64,000 nt of DNA from Afipia sp. 64-13 (GCA_001897755.1 MKUJ01000001.1:131802-195801); one strand, 5' to 3'; shown: positions 16,892 to 26,450, counted from the stretch's first letter. The notes: a model not told the origin generated them from the sequence alone. Made by a program: numbers and translations.

Positions 16892-18604
16892 ATGAAGCAC
16901 GTCGGGCAACAGCAAGTCATTCCATTCGAACATCCAGGAGAGGGACGGCGACGCGCCCGCGCGGTGCCGAAGGGCCGTCAGATCGATCCGCAGGCAAGCG
17001 AGGAGATCGAGCGCCTGCTCAGCGATCGTCCGCGCCGCCGCGATTTTCTGATCGAGCATCTGCATCTCATCCAGGATACTTACGGCCAGATTTCCGCGGC
17101 GCATCTTGCTTCGCTCGCCGACGAGATGAAGCTCGCCTTCGCTGAAGTGTTTGAGGTTGCGACCTTCTACGCGCATTTCGATGTGGTGAAGGACGGCCAG
17201 CCCGATATCGCGCCGCTGACCATCCGCGTCTGCGACTCGCTGACCTGCGCGATGCTCGGCGCCGAAACCCTGCTCAAGGAATTGCAGAACAAGGCCGGCC
17301 CCGGCGTGCGCGTCGTGCGCGCGCCTTGCGTCGGCCGTTGCGACACGGCGCCGGTCGCGGAGGTCGGACACAATTTCGTCGATCACGCCACGGTCGAGAA
17401 CGTGCTGGCTACGGCCAAGGCCGACGACACCCACGCGCGTCTGCCCGAATATGTTGATTATGACGCCTATGTCGCGGGCGGCGGCTACAAGCTCCTGAAC
17501 AAGGTGCGCTCGGGCGAGATGTCGAAGGACGATCTGCTCAAGGCGCTCGACGAGGCATCGCTGCGCGGTCTCGGCGGCGCGGGCTTTCCCACGGGGCGCA
17601 AATGGCGCGCGGTGCTCGGCGAGCCCGGGCCGCGCATGATGGCGATCAACGGCGACGAGGGCGAGCCCGGCACCTTCAAGGACCGCTTCTATCTGGAGAG
17701 CGATCCGCATCGCTTCATCGAGGGCATGCTGATCGGCGCGCATGTGGTGGAAGCCGGCGAGGTCTACATCTATCTGCGCGACGAATATCCGGCCTGCCGC
17801 GAGATCCTTGAGCGGGAAATCGCCAAGCTGCCGCCGGGCGGGCCGACGCTGCATATGAGGCGCGGCGCAGGCGCGTATATCTGCGGCGAGGAATCGGCGC
17901 TGCTGGAGAGCATCGAGGGTAAGCGCGGCCTGCCGCGTCACAAGCCGCCTTACCCGTTCCAGGTCGGACTGTTCGGCCTGCCGACGCTGATCAACAACAT
18001 CGAGACGCTGTGGTGGGTCCGCGACATCGTCGAGAAGGGCGCGGCATGGTGGCAGGGTCAGGGCCGCAACGACCGGCACGGCCTGCGCAGTTATTCGGTG
18101 TCCGGGCGCGTCAGGAATCCGGGCGTGAAGCTCGCGCCCGCCGGCGTCACCATCAAGGAGCTGATCGAGGAATTTTGCGGCGGCATGGCCGATGGCCACC
18201 AGTTCCGCGCCTATCTGCCGGGCGGCGCGTCTGGCGGCATCCTGCCGGCGTCGATGAACGACATTCCGCTCGATTTCGGCACGCTGGAAAAATACGGCTG
18301 CTTCATCGGTTCGGCGGCGGTGGTGGTGCTGTCCGACAAGGACGATGTCAAGGACGCCGCGCTCAATCTGATGAAGTTCTTCGAGGATGAAAGCTGCGGC
18401 CAGTGCACGCCGTGCCGGATCGGCACGCAGAAGGCGGCCAGGCTGATGGAAACGCGGGCGTGGGATCGCGATCTGCTCAACGAGCTGAGCCAGACCATGC
18501 GCGATGCGTCGATCTGCGGTCTCGGGCAGGCTGCCTCGAATCCGCTGACATCCGTGATCAAGTATTTCCCCGAGGAGTTCGCGCCTAAGGAGGCTGCCGA
18601 ATGA
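16892..18604 (+). CDS. fdsB: NAD-dependent formate dehydrogenase, fused gamma/beta subunit (NuoE-NuoF type)
   Basis: A 570-residue diaphorase subunit. Residues about 40-180 are a NuoE-like thioredoxin-fold domain whose 2Fe-2S ligands are C114, C119, C146 and C150. The rest is NuoF-like: NAD/FMN-binding LRGLGGAGFPTGRKW and GDEGEPGTFKDR, then the 4Fe-4S ligands C502, C505, C508 (SCGQCTPCR) and C542. It passes electrons from the catalytic subunit to NAD+ in the cytoplasm. ATG 16892 has GGAG at 16880-16883; the same frame continues upstream through an ArsC-like segment. Gamma and beta subunits are separate genes in the classical fdsGBACD operon, so this is a fused form. It overlaps the alpha subunit gene by 4 bases. 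Confidence 0.9.
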   Translation: MKHVGQQQVIPFEHPGEGRRRARAVPKGRQIDPQASEEIERLLSDRPRRRDFLIEHLHLIQDTYGQISAAHLASLADEMKLAFAEVFEVATFYAHFDVVKDGQPDIAPLTIRVCDSLTCAMLGAETLLKELQNKAGPGVRVVRAPCVGRCDTAPVAEVGHNFVDHATVENVLATAKADDTHARLPEYVDYDAYVAGGGYKLLNKVRSGEMSKDDLLKALDEASLRGLGGAGFPTGRKWRAVLGEPGPRMMAINGDEGEPGTFKDRFYLESDPHRFIEGMLIGAHVVEAGEVYIYLRDEYPACREILEREIAKLPPGGPTLHMRRGAGAYICGEESALLESIEGKRGLPRHKPPYPFQVGLFGLPTLINNIETLWWVRDIVEKGAAWWQGQGRNDRHGLRSYSVSGRVRNPGVKLAPAGVTIKELIEEFCGGMADGHQFRAYLPGGASGGILPASMNDIPLDFGTLEKYGCFIGSAAVVVLSDKDDVKDAALNLMKFFEDESCGQCTPCRIGTQKAARLMETRAWDRDLLNELSQTMRDASICGLGQAASNPLTSVIKYFPEEFAPKEAAE

Positions 18605-21372
18605 CCAAGATTCAATTCGAACTCGACGGAAAAATGGTCGAGGCCGCGCCGGGTGAAACCATCTGGCAGGTCGCCAGGCGCGAAGGAACCGAAATTCCGC
18701 ATCTGTGCTATTCGCCGGAGCCGGGTTATCGCGCCGACGGCAATTGCCGCGCCTGCATGGTGGAGGTCGAGGGTGAGCGCGTGCTTGCCGCGTCCTGCAT
18801 GCGCATGCCGACCGTCGGCATGAAGGTGAAGACCGCGACCGACCGCGCCACCTCCGCCCGCAAGATGGTGATGGAGCTTCTGGTTGCCGACCAGCCGGCG
18901 CGCGAGACCTCGCACGATCCGGATTCGAAGTTCTGGAACTGGGCCGATCGGGTTCATGTCACGCAGAGCCGGTTTCCGGCCGCCGAGCGCTGGACCGGCG
19001 ACTACAGCCATCCGGCGATGAGCGTCAATCTCGATGCCTGCATCCAGTGCGGCCTGTGCGTGCGCGCCTGCCGCGAGGTGCAGGTCAACGACGTCATCGG
19101 CATGGCCTATCGCAACCATGACGCCAAGATCGTGTTCGACTTCGACGATCCGATGGGAGAATCCACCTGTGTTGCCTGTGGCGAATGCGTGCAGGCGTGC
19201 CCGACCGGCGCGCTGATGCCGGCCTCGCTGCTCGACGCGCAGCACGATACCCGCACGGTCTATGCCGACCGCAAGGTCGACTCGCTGTGCCCGTTCTGCG
19301 GCGTCGGCTGTCAGGTCACCTATCACGTCAAGGACGAGCAGATCGTCTATGCCGAGGGTCGCGACGGCCCGGCGAACCACAACCGCCTGTGCGTCAAGGG
19401 CCGCTTCGGCTACGACTACATCCACCATCCGCATCGCCTGACCAAGCCGCTAATCCGGTTGCCCAACGCCAGGAAGAGCGCGATGGATCAGGTCGATCCG
19501 GCCAATCCCTTCACGCATTTCCGCGAAGCCTCGTGGGAAGAGGCGCTCGATGTCGCCGCCAAAGGGCTGGTGAAGATCCGCGACGAGAAGGGTCCGAAGG
19601 CGCTGGCGGGCTTCGGCTCCGCCAAGGGATCGAACGAGGAGGCCTATCTGTTCCAGAAGCTGGTGCGCACCGGCTTCGGCTCCAACAACGTCGACCACTG
19701 CACGCGGCTATGTCACGCTTCGTCGGTGGCCGCGTTGATGGAGGGCGTCAATTCCGGCGCGGTGTCGGCGCCGTTCTCCGCCGCGCTCGACGCCGAGGTG
19801 ATCGTCGTCATCGGCGCGAACCCGACCGCGAACCATCCGGTTGCCGCGACCTTCTTCAAGAACGCGGTGAAGCAGAACGGCGCCAAGCTCATCGTTATTG
19901 ACCCGCGCAAGCAGCCGTTGTCGCGCCTGGCCTATCGCAACCTGCAGTTCAAACCGGGCGCCGACGTGGCGCTGCTGAACGGCATGCTGCATACGATCAT
20001 CACCGAGGACCTCACCGACAAGCAGTACATCGCCGGCTACACCGAGGGCTTCGAGGAGCTCAAGGAGAAGATCAAGGAATTCCCGCCGGAGAAGATGGAG
20101 AAGATCTGCGGCATTCCCGCCGAGACCATCAAGGAGGTCGCCCGGCTCTATGCCAAGGCGAAATCGGCGATCATCTTCTGGGGCATGGGCATCAGCCAGC
20201 ACATCCACGGCACCGATAATTCGCGCTGCCTGATCGCGCTCGCGCTGATCACCGGCCAGATCGGCCGGCCCGGCACCGGCCTTCACCCGCTGCGCGGTCA
20301 GAACAACGTGCAGGGCGCCTCCGACGCCGGCCTGATCCCGATGCTGCTGCCGGATTATCAGCCGGTCGGCCGCACCGATCTGCGCGCGACGTTCGAGAAG
20401 GTCTGGCAGCAGGAGCTCGATCCGGTGCCGGGACTGACCGTGGTCGAGATCATGAACGCGATCCACGCCGGCACCATCAGCGGCATGTATATCGAGGGCG
20501 AAAATCCGGCGATGTCCGACCCCGACCTGCAGCATGCGCGCGAGGCGCTCGCCAAGCTGGATCACCTCGTGGTGCAGGATCTGTTCGTCACCGAAACGGC
20601 GTTCCATGCGGATGTCATCCTGCCGGCCTCGGCATTTGCCGAGAAGGTCGGCTCCTTCACCAATACCGACCGCCGCGTGCAGATTTCGCGTCAGGTGCTG
20701 AAGCCGCCGGGCGACGCGCGTCAGGACATCTGGATCATCCAGGAGATCGCCAACCGCATGGGTTGCGGCTGGAATTACGCCGGCGTTGCCGATGTCTTCA
20801 CCGAAATGGCAAGTCTGATGCCGTCGCTGGACAACATCACCTGGGAGCGTCTGGAGCGCGAAGGGGCGGTCACCTATCCGGTGGACGATCCGCACCAGCC
20901 CGGCAACGAAATCATCTTCACCACCGGCTTTCCGACCGAGAGCGGCCGCGCCCGGATCGTGCCCGCGCACGTCACGGCGCCGGACGAAATTCCGGATGAA
21001 GAGTATCCGATGGTGCTCTCGACCGGCCGTATCCTGGAGCATTGGCACACCGGCTCGATGACCCGCCGCGCCGGCGTGCTCGACAGCATCGAGCCGGAGG
21101 CAACGGTGCTCCTGTCGCCGAAGGACATGCGGCGGCTCAACGTCTGGCCGGGCGATTTCGTTCGGGTCGAGACGCGGCGCGGCGCCGTCGAGGTCAAGGC
21201 GCGCTCGGACCGCGACGTGCCGGAGAACATGGCGTTCATGCCGTTTTGCTACGCTGAGGCTGCGGCGAACCTGCTGACCAACCCGGCGCTCGATCCGTTC
21301 GGAAAGATTCCCGAATTCAAGTTCTGCGCGGTGAAGGTGGAGAAGGCCGAGCTGCGCAGCGCCGCCGAGTAA
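18601..21372 (+). CDS. fdsA: Formate dehydrogenase catalytic (alpha) subunit, molybdopterin-dependent
   Basis: A 923-residue iron-sulfur molybdoenzyme. Domains in order: a plant-type 2Fe-2S domain (C36, C49, C52, C66); a NuoG-like segment; two 4Fe-4S motifs (CIQCGLCVRAC, CVACGECVQACP); then the bis-MGD catalytic core opening with CPFCGVGC and NRLCVKG. The metal ligand is Cys371, followed by the catalytic His372 (HCTRLCHAS). A selenocysteine occupies this place in FdhF, so this is the Cys-type enzyme. It oxidises formate to CO2 and hands electrons to the beta subunit. No fdsC or fdsD chaperone genes follow: the next gene is on the other strand. Confidence 0.93.
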   Translation: MTKIQFELDGKMVEAAPGETIWQVARREGTEIPHLCYSPEPGYRADGNCRACMVEVEGERVLAASCMRMPTVGMKVKTATDRATSARKMVMELLVADQPARETSHDPDSKFWNWADRVHVTQSRFPAAERWTGDYSHPAMSVNLDACIQCGLCVRACREVQVNDVIGMAYRNHDAKIVFDFDDPMGESTCVACGECVQACPTGALMPASLLDAQHDTRTVYADRKVDSLCPFCGVGCQVTYHVKDEQIVYAEGRDGPANHNRLCVKGRFGYDYIHHPHRLTKPLIRLPNARKSAMDQVDPANPFTHFREASWEEALDVAAKGLVKIRDEKGPKALAGFGSAKGSNEEAYLFQKLVRTGFGSNNVDHCTRLCHASSVAALMEGVNSGAVSAPFSAALDAEVIVVIGANPTANHPVAATFFKNAVKQNGAKLIVIDPRKQPLSRLAYRNLQFKPGADVALLNGMLHTIITEDLTDKQYIAGYTEGFEELKEKIKEFPPEKMEKICGIPAETIKEVARLYAKAKSAIIFWGMGISQHIHGTDNSRCLIALALITGQIGRPGTGLHPLRGQNNVQGASDAGLIPMLLPDYQPVGRTDLRATFEKVWQQELDPVPGLTVVEIMNAIHAGTISGMYIEGENPAMSDPDLQHAREALAKLDHLVVQDLFVTETAFHADVILPASAFAEKVGSFTNTDRRVQISRQVLKPPGDARQDIWIIQEIANRMGCGWNYAGVADVFTEMASLMPSLDNITWERLEREGAVTYPVDDPHQPGNEIIFTTGFPTESGRARIVPAHVTAPDEIPDEEYPMVLSTGRILEHWHTGSMTRRAGVLDSIEPEATVLLSPKDMRRLNVWPGDFVRVETRRGAVEVKARSDRDVPENMAFMPFCYAEAAANLLTNPALDPFGKIPEFKFCAVKVEKAELRSAAE

Positions 21373-21397
21373 TCGGGCCACGCGGCGATAAGCCAGA

Positions 21398-21424
21398 GAT
21401 CATCGCAGGTGAACTGCGGTGATC
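21398..21424 (+). terminator. Stem-loop between convergent fdsA and tetR
   Basis: An 11-bp inverted repeat (GATCATCGCAG and CTGCGGTGATC, allowing one G-U pair) has a 5-base loop and sits 25 bases after fdsA and before the tetR stop. It lacks a T-tract, so it may be an mRNA-stabilising hairpin or a weak bidirectional terminator. Confidence 0.4.
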
Positions 21425-21472
21425 CTCGTAACCGGGGATGGGTGGCGCCGAAGGCCGTCCGAGCAGGCGGTC

Positions 21473-22051
21473 TCAGGGCTCCAGCATTTTCCGGATGGCC
21501 GACAGGGTCATTTTAAAGCCCGACCGGCCTGAGACCATCCGCTCCATCATCAGCCCGCCTTCCAAGGCCGAGACGATGAAGCGGGCGGCTTCCTTCGCCT
21601 TGATGGTGTTGCGGACGTCGCCGCGGGATAAGCCCTCGGCGTATATTTTTTCCAGCCAGCCGATGTGCTCCTGGAAGAACGCTGTTGTGCCATCGCGCAA
21701 GGCTGCGGGAAGCGTCTCGAGTTCGGCCGCGAGCGCCGCGCATAAGCAACCCAGATTCTGCTCGACCCCGCTGAGATACAGACGACCGTAGGCGTCGATA
21801 CGGTCCAGCGCATGCTCGTGCCGTTTTCCGATCTGCGCGAGTCCGTCCGCGTACCTTGATCGATAGGCTGCCAGCACGGACACGACAAGCCGCTCCTTGG
21901 TCGGATAATGGTGATGGATGCTGGCCTTCTTCACCCCCACGACATCCGACAGATCGGCGTAACTGAATCCGGAATATCCCCGGCGTCGGATCAAGGTCTC
22001 GGCGCTTCGCAAAAGCTGCGTTTTGGTCTCGGTTATGACAACGGGCTTCAT
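21473..22051 (-). CDS. TetR-family transcriptional repressor
   Basis: A 192-residue regulator. The N-terminal helix-turn-helix is typical of TetR (TLIRRRGYSGFSYADLSDVVGVKKASIHHHYPTKERLV in outline, residues about 18-55). The C-terminal ligand domain is of the kind seen in AcuR/NemR-like proteins, with a CLCAALAAE segment that contains two cysteines. It is divergent from soxC, and a palindrome lies within the soxC promoter in the shared region, so it probably represses soxCD and perhaps itself. The inducer is unknown; the cysteines make a reactive sulfur or electrophile signal conceivable. Confidence 0.88.
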   Translation of the reverse strand: MKPVVITETKTQLLRSAETLIRRRGYSGFSYADLSDVVGVKKASIHHHYPTKERLVVSVLAAYRSRYADGLAQIGKRHEHALDRIDAYGRLYLSGVEQNLGCLCAALAAELETLPAALRDGTTAFFQEHIGWLEKIYAEGLSRGDVRNTIKAKEAARFIVSALEGGLMMERMVSGRSGFKMTLSAIRKMLEP

Positions 22052-22147
22052 GGGGATCGTTCTGGCTGGTGGAATTTTCCGGTTCTTATAGATCGGCCAC
22101 GACCGCCCGGAATAGGGGAAAAATCAAATCTGTCGCATGCGCGGTCG

Positions 22148-22175
22148 TTTACACCTACCTACTGGTAGATAGAAT
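22148..22175 (+). promoter_or_regulatory. soxC promoter with embedded TetR-type operator
   Basis: TTTACA (22148-22153) and TAGAAT (22170-22175), 16 bases apart, form a good sigma-70-like promoter facing soxC. The spacer contains CTACC-TACT-GGTAG (22155-22168), a palindrome with 5-base arms, the architecture of TetR operators. Binding there would block RNA polymerase directly. Confidence 0.65.
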
Positions 22176-22281
22176 AATTTGTTGTCCGTATCCGGATGAG
22201 CCGGGTGGGGATGATGGTGCCGAGGGTTCACTAGGCGTAGTGGCCCCTCCACGTGATGCTCAATCTCTTATGGAGAGAGAC

Positions 22282-23685
22282 ATGAAAAGCGACGGACATG
22301 CCGTCTATGACGAGAAATCTCGTCGGATGGTCGAGCAAATGATTCTGGCGGAACAACGCCATATTGCCCAACGACAGCAAGAAGACTGCGACTGCAAGGA
22401 CGGCATGTTTCCCCGTGCCGCCATCACCGACCGACGAAAATTCCTGTTCGCTGCCGGCTCGCTTGCCGGCGTGGTCGGCTCCGGTGGTTTTGCCCATGCC
22501 GCTGACAACAAGGCACCGCCCGGTGCGTTTCATTTCGATGTTCCGGACGATCCGACGAAAGAGCAGGGGCGCGGTGTCGCCGCCGATGGCGGTTACGGTT
22601 CGCGCTCGCAATTCGAGACCGAGGTGCGCTGGCGCTATCCAACCGCCAACGACATCACGTCATGGAGCATGACCCCGCTCGAGAAGGGACTCGGCAATCT
22701 CACGCCGTCGGGCCTGCATTTCGAACGTCACCATGGCGGCATTCCCACCATCGATCCGGCCAGGCACAGCCTCATCGTGCATGGCATGGTGGACACCGCC
22801 AAGAAGTTCAGCATGACGGACATCAAGCGTTTCCCGGCGGTGACGCGCAAGCATTTCATCGAATGCTCCGGCAACGGCCTCACCGAATGGAACAAGCCGA
22901 CGCTGAAAACGGTGCAGGGCACCCACGGGCTGCTCAGCACATCGGAATGGACCGGCGTTCCGTTCGCCACCATCGCCCGGGAGGTCGGCCTTCAGACCGA
23001 TGCTAAATGGGTGCTGGCAGAAGGCGCCGACGCCGCGGTGATGACGCGCAGCATTCCGATGGAGAAGATGCTGAAGGACGCGATGATCACCTACGGCCAG
23101 AACGGCGAGGCCCTGCGTCCCGAGCAGGGCTATCCGCTCCGGCTGCTGCTGCCGGGCTATGAGGGCAACACCCACATCAAATGGCTGCGACGGCTCGAGG
23201 TCAGCGACAAGCCGTTCATGACGCGCGAGGAAACCTCGAAATACACCGACCTGCTCGGCGACGGAAAGGCGCGCATCTTCACGCTGGAGATGGACGCGAA
23301 GTCGGTGATCACATTCCCGTCCGGCGACATGAAGCTGCCGGGAGCGGGCTTCTACAATATCCAGGGTCTGGCATGGTCCGGGCGCGGACGCATCCAGTCG
23401 GTGGATGTGTCGGTCGATGGCGGCAAGACCTGGTATCCGGCACGGATCGACTCCACGCCGGAGCCGATCTGCACCGTGCGCTTCAGCTTCCCGTGGGTGT
23501 GGGACGGCAAGCCTGCGATTCTGCAAAGCCGCTGCATCGACGACACCGGTTATGTGCAGCCGACTCTCAAGCAACTGATCGCCATTCGCGGATCGAACGG
23601 ACCGTTCGGCTCGATCTATCACCTCAATGCGATCCAGAGCTGGGCCGTCAACGAAACGGGAGATGTCGCCAATGTCCACGCTTAA
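22282..23685 (+). CDS. soxC: Sulfane dehydrogenase SoxC (molybdenum cofactor subunit)
   Basis: A 467-residue sulfite-oxidase-family protein. A twin-arginine signal (DRRKFLFAAGS) directs the folded Moco protein to the periplasm. The molybdenum-ligating cysteine is C195, in KHFIECSGNG. The C-terminal dimerisation domain follows (WSGRGRIQSVDVSVDGGKTW). SoxC with SoxD oxidises sulfane sulfur bound to SoxYZ. ATG 22282 is preferred because GGAGAGAG lies just upstream; ATG 22270 is an alternative. It overlaps soxD by 14 bases. A SorA-type sulfite dehydrogenase is the main alternative, but the partner cytochrome and the sox genes in this window favour SoxC. Confidence 0.88.
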   Translation: MKSDGHAVYDEKSRRMVEQMILAEQRHIAQRQQEDCDCKDGMFPRAAITDRRKFLFAAGSLAGVVGSGGFAHAADNKAPPGAFHFDVPDDPTKEQGRGVAADGGYGSRSQFETEVRWRYPTANDITSWSMTPLEKGLGNLTPSGLHFERHHGGIPTIDPARHSLIVHGMVDTAKKFSMTDIKRFPAVTRKHFIECSGNGLTEWNKPTLKTVQGTHGLLSTSEWTGVPFATIAREVGLQTDAKWVLAEGADAAVMTRSIPMEKMLKDAMITYGQNGEALRPEQGYPLRLLLPGYEGNTHIKWLRRLEVSDKPFMTREETSKYTDLLGDGKARIFTLEMDAKSVITFPSGDMKLPGAGFYNIQGLAWSGRGRIQSVDVSVDGGKTWYPARIDSTPEPICTVRFSFPWVWDGKPAILQSRCIDDTGYVQPTLKQLIAIRGSNGPFGSIYHLNAIQSWAVNETGDVANVHA

Positions 23686-24238
23686 AACTGTGCTTGGAAG
23701 CGCGGTGCTGGTCGGCCTTTTGTCGTCCGCGGCGTTCGCGCAGGCTATTAACGACCGCTACGGTTTCGGCACCAAGGTCGATCCGGCCGAGCTCTCCGGC
23801 TTCTTCGCGATTCCGCCGGACGGGCGCGGTCTGCCGCCGGGCAGCGGCACCGGGACGCAGGGCGCCAAAGTCTTCGCCGAGAATTGCGCGGCGTGTCATG
23901 GCGACAAGCTGGAGGGCAATCCCGCGAAAGGGATCGGCGGCGACAAGCTGATCGGTGGCCGTGGCTCGCTGGCGACCAAGACGCCGGTGAAGACGGTGGA
24001 AAGCTACTGGCCCTATGCGACCACGCTGTTCGACTACGTCAAGCGGGCGATGCCGTTTAGCGCCCCCGGCTCGTTGAAGAACGACGAGGTCTATGCCGTG
24101 GTGGCCTACATCCTGTCCGAGGGGAAGATCATCAAGCCGACCGACACGGTGAACGCCGAGACGCTGCCGAAGATCGCGATGCCGAACAAGGACGGCTTCG
24201 TTCCCGATCCGCGTCCGGAATTGCAGCTCTACCACTGA
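23672..24238 (+). CDS. soxD: SoxD-like c-type cytochrome, single haem
   Basis: A 188-residue secreted cytochrome: a cleavable signal peptide ending near AFA-QA, one haem site (C72-A-A-C-H76) and a likely Met ligand in RAMPFSAPGSL. It accepts electrons from the SoxC molybdenum centre. The Paracoccus SoxD is a diheme protein about twice as long, so this is the short form. The start codon lies inside the end of soxC, implying coupled translation and a tight complex. Confidence 0.82.
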   Translation: MSTLKTVLGSAVLVGLLSSAAFAQAINDRYGFGTKVDPAELSGFFAIPPDGRGLPPGSGTGTQGAKVFAENCAACHGDKLEGNPAKGIGGDKLIGGRGSLATKTPVKTVESYWPYATTLFDYVKRAMPFSAPGSLKNDEVYAVVAYILSEGKIIKPTDTVNAETLPKIAMPNKDGFVPDPRPELQLYH

Positions 24239-24372
24239 AACCCAAAGCCGGGGTTGATGACGGGCGCGCCACGGCGCGTCCGTCCTGTTTCGAGCGAAAG
24301 GGGTGGCTTCCGGTTCGCTGCCGGCGGGGCCTTGCGGCTGCGTTCCTGCGCTGCATCCTAAGCTGTTGCAAT

Positions 24373-24397
24373 GCCTTGCTGTTCTGGCAAGGCTTTT
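24373..24397 (+). terminator. Rho-independent terminator after soxCD
   Basis: GCCTTGC (24373-24379) and GCAAGGC (24387-24393) pair perfectly around a 7-base loop and are followed by TTTT. The hairpin lies between soxD and the thioesterase gene and separates the sulfur genes from the propionate genes. Confidence 0.75.
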
Positions 24398-24493
24398 GAA
24401 AAAACTATACTATTTATGACGTTCCCAACCCCTGCCGGGGTGGATATGGTGCCGGCCGGCAAAGCGATTTCGCCCCCGTCGGGAGTTTATTCC

Positions 24494-24904
24494 ATGTCAT
24501 TTGGTGCCTCCGAACCGCCCCCGCCGGTGGAAACCCGCTTTTCCGAAGTCGTGTTTCCCGAGCACGCCAACCACTACGGCACCCTGTTTGCGGGGACGGC
24601 TCTGAGCCTGATGGCGAAGGCGGCGTTCGCTGCTGGTGCCCGCCATGCCGGCCGCAATGTCGTAATGGTGCGCACCGATACCGTCGAATTTAGGGAGCCC
24701 GTCAAGGTTGGCGAGTTGATCGAGATCGTTGCGCGCGTCGTGCGCTCGGGCCGAACGTCGATGACCGTGGCGGTCGAGATTTTCCGTGAGGAGGTCGCGA
24801 GCGGCCAGCGCAGCCGCGCCATGCACGGCACCTTCGAAATGGTCGCGATCGGCGAGGACGGCCGTCCGGTCCCGATCGCGAAAAACACCACCACCACCGT
24901 TTAA
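24494..24904 (+). CDS. Acyl-CoA thioesterase, hotdog fold (YciA-like)
   Basis: A 136-residue single hotdog-domain protein. The segment [24 protein letters not shown] matches the YciA/acyl-CoA hydrolase group, including the residues around the HxxG-like turn. It hydrolyses acyl-CoA esters. ATG 24494 is chosen for GGGAG 8 bases upstream; ATGs at 24416 and 24446 would lengthen it without conserved sequence. It lies 19 bases before prpD and may relieve CoA trapping when propionyl-CoA or methylcitrate-cycle intermediates accumulate; that role is an inference. Confidence 0.82.
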   Translation: MSFGASEPPPPVETRFSEVVFPEHANHYGTLFAGTALSLMAKAAFAAGARHAGRNVVMVRTDTVEFREPVKVGELIEIVARVVRSGRTSMTVAVEIFREEVASGQRSRAMHGTFEMVAIGEDGRPVPIAKNTTTTV

Positions 24905-24923
24905 GCCGACAAGGAACCAGCAA

Positions 24924-26450
24924 GTGAAGCAGCATACCGTTCGCACCTACAAATCCGCCGAGCCTCTGCAGCGCGCCGACCAACTGGCCTGGAAGATCGC
25001 GGAGGTCGCCTCCGATCCGGTGGCGGTGGAGGACGAGGTGGTCGAGATGATCGGCAACCGCATCATCGACAATGCATCGGTGGCGGCGGCCTCGGTGGCG
25101 CGGCGGCCGGCGGCGAGCGCGCGGGCGCAGGCGCAGACGCATCCCTACCAGCCGGGCGCGACGGTATTCGGTCTCGACAAGACCAAGCGCGTCTCGCCGG
25201 AATGGGCCGCATGGGCCAACGGCGTCGCGGTGCGCGAGCTCGATTTCCACGACACCTTCCTGGCCGCCGATTATTCCCACCCCGGCGACAATATTCCTCC
25301 GATCCTCGCGGTCGCGCAGCACTGCAACCTCAGCGGCGCCGATCTGGTTCGCGGCCTCGCCACCGGCTATGAAATTCAGGTCGATCTGGTCAAGGGCATC
25401 TGCCTGCACGAGCACAAGATCGATCACATCGCCCATCTGGGGCCTTCGGCGGCGGCCGGCATCGGTACGCTCTTGAAGCTGCCGACCGAGACTATCCTCC
25501 AGGCGGTGCAGCAGGCGCTGCATGTCACCACCACCACGCGGCAGTCGCGCAAGGGCGAGATTTCGAGCTGGAAGGCGTATGCTCCGGCGTTCGCCGGCAA
25601 GATGGCGATCGAGTCAGTGGATCGCGTGATGCGCGGCGAGGGCGCGCCGTCGCCGGCCTATGAGGGCGAGGACGGTTTCATCGCCTGGCTGCTTGGCGGC
25701 CCGAAGGCGCAATATGTGGTGCCGCTGCCGGAGAAGGGCGAGCCCAAGCGCGCCATTCTGGAGACCTACACCAAGGAGCATTCGGCGGAATATCAGAGCC
25801 AGGCGCTGATCGATCTCGCCCGCCGCATGGGCCCGAAGATCGGCGATCTGTCGAAGGTCGAGAGCATCGTCATCCACACCAGCCATCACACCCATTATGT
25901 GATCGGCACCGGCGCCAACGATCCGCAGAAGATGGACCCGAAGGCCAGCCGCGAGACGCTCGATCACTCGATCATGTACATCTTCGCCGTGGCGCTGGAA
26001 GACGGCGGCTGGCACCATGAGCGCTCCTACGCGCCGGAGCGCGCGCAGCGCCCCGAGACCGTGGCGCTGTGGCACAAGGTTTCGACGGTGGAAGATCCGG
26101 AATGGACCCGCCGCTATCACAGCCATGATCCGAAGGAGAAGGCGTTCGGCGGCAAGGTCGTCGTCAAGCTCAAGGACGGCAAGGTGATCGAGGACGAACT
26201 CGCGATCGCCGACGCCAATCCGCTCGGCGCGCGCCCGTTCAAGCGTCCGGACTACATCAAGAAGTTCCGCACGCTGGCGGACGGCATCATCGCCCCCGCC
26301 GAGCAGGATCGCTTCATCGCCACGGTCGAGCGCCTGACCTCGCTCAAGGCCGGCGAGCTGAACGAGCTGACATTCACCGTCGATGCCAAGGCGCTCGGCA
26401 AGGCATCGCCGCACGGCATTTTCGATTGGCAGGCAGGCGCGCAGCGCTAA
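24924..26450 (+). CDS. prpD: 2-methylcitrate dehydratase (MmgE/PrpD family)
   Basis: A 508-residue MmgE/PrpD protein. Typical segments are [32 protein letters not shown] and [19 protein letters not shown]. It dehydrates 2-methylcitrate to 2-methyl-cis-aconitate in the propionate-degrading methylcitrate cycle. The start is a GTG at 24924 with AAGGA at 24911-24915. It is followed within 21 bases by prpC and then prpB, which fixes the assignment among the several roles of this family. The cycle needs no vitamin B12, unlike the methylmalonyl-CoA route. Confidence 0.9.
   Translation: MKQHTVRTYKSAEPLQRADQLAWKIAEVASDPVAVEDEVVEMIGNRIIDNASVAAASVARRPAASARAQAQTHPYQPGATVFGLDKTKRVSPEWAAWANGVAVRELDFHDTFLAADYSHPGDNIPPILAVAQHCNLSGADLVRGLATGYEIQVDLVKGICLHEHKIDHIAHLGPSAAAGIGTLLKLPTETILQAVQQALHVTTTTRQSRKGEISSWKAYAPAFAGKMAIESVDRVMRGEGAPSPAYEGEDGFIAWLLGGPKAQYVVPLPEKGEPKRAILETYTKEHSAEYQSQALIDLARRMGPKIGDLSKVESIVIHTSHHTHYVIGTGANDPQKMDPKASRETLDHSIMYIFAVALEDGGWHHERSYAPERAQRPETVALWHKVSTVEDPEWTRRYHSHDPKEKAFGGKVVVKLKDGKVIEDELAIADANPLGARPFKRPDYIKKFRTLADGIIAPAEQDRFIATVERLTSLKAGELNELTFTVDAKALGKASPHGIFDWQAGAQR

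Noticed and set aside
16205-18199. 664-codon antisense open frame opposite the formate dehydrogenase beta gene
   Set aside because: No conserved motif, and the sense strand carries full NuoE/NuoF motifs.
19711-19716. Selenocysteine at the formate dehydrogenase active site
   Set aside because: The codon is TGT (Cys371) followed by His, the Cys-type enzyme.
24239-24493. Cobalamin riboswitch before the thioesterase-prpDCB genes
   Set aside because: No B12 box or CCCCGCAACTG-like core is present; only a terminator hairpin and an AT-rich stretch.
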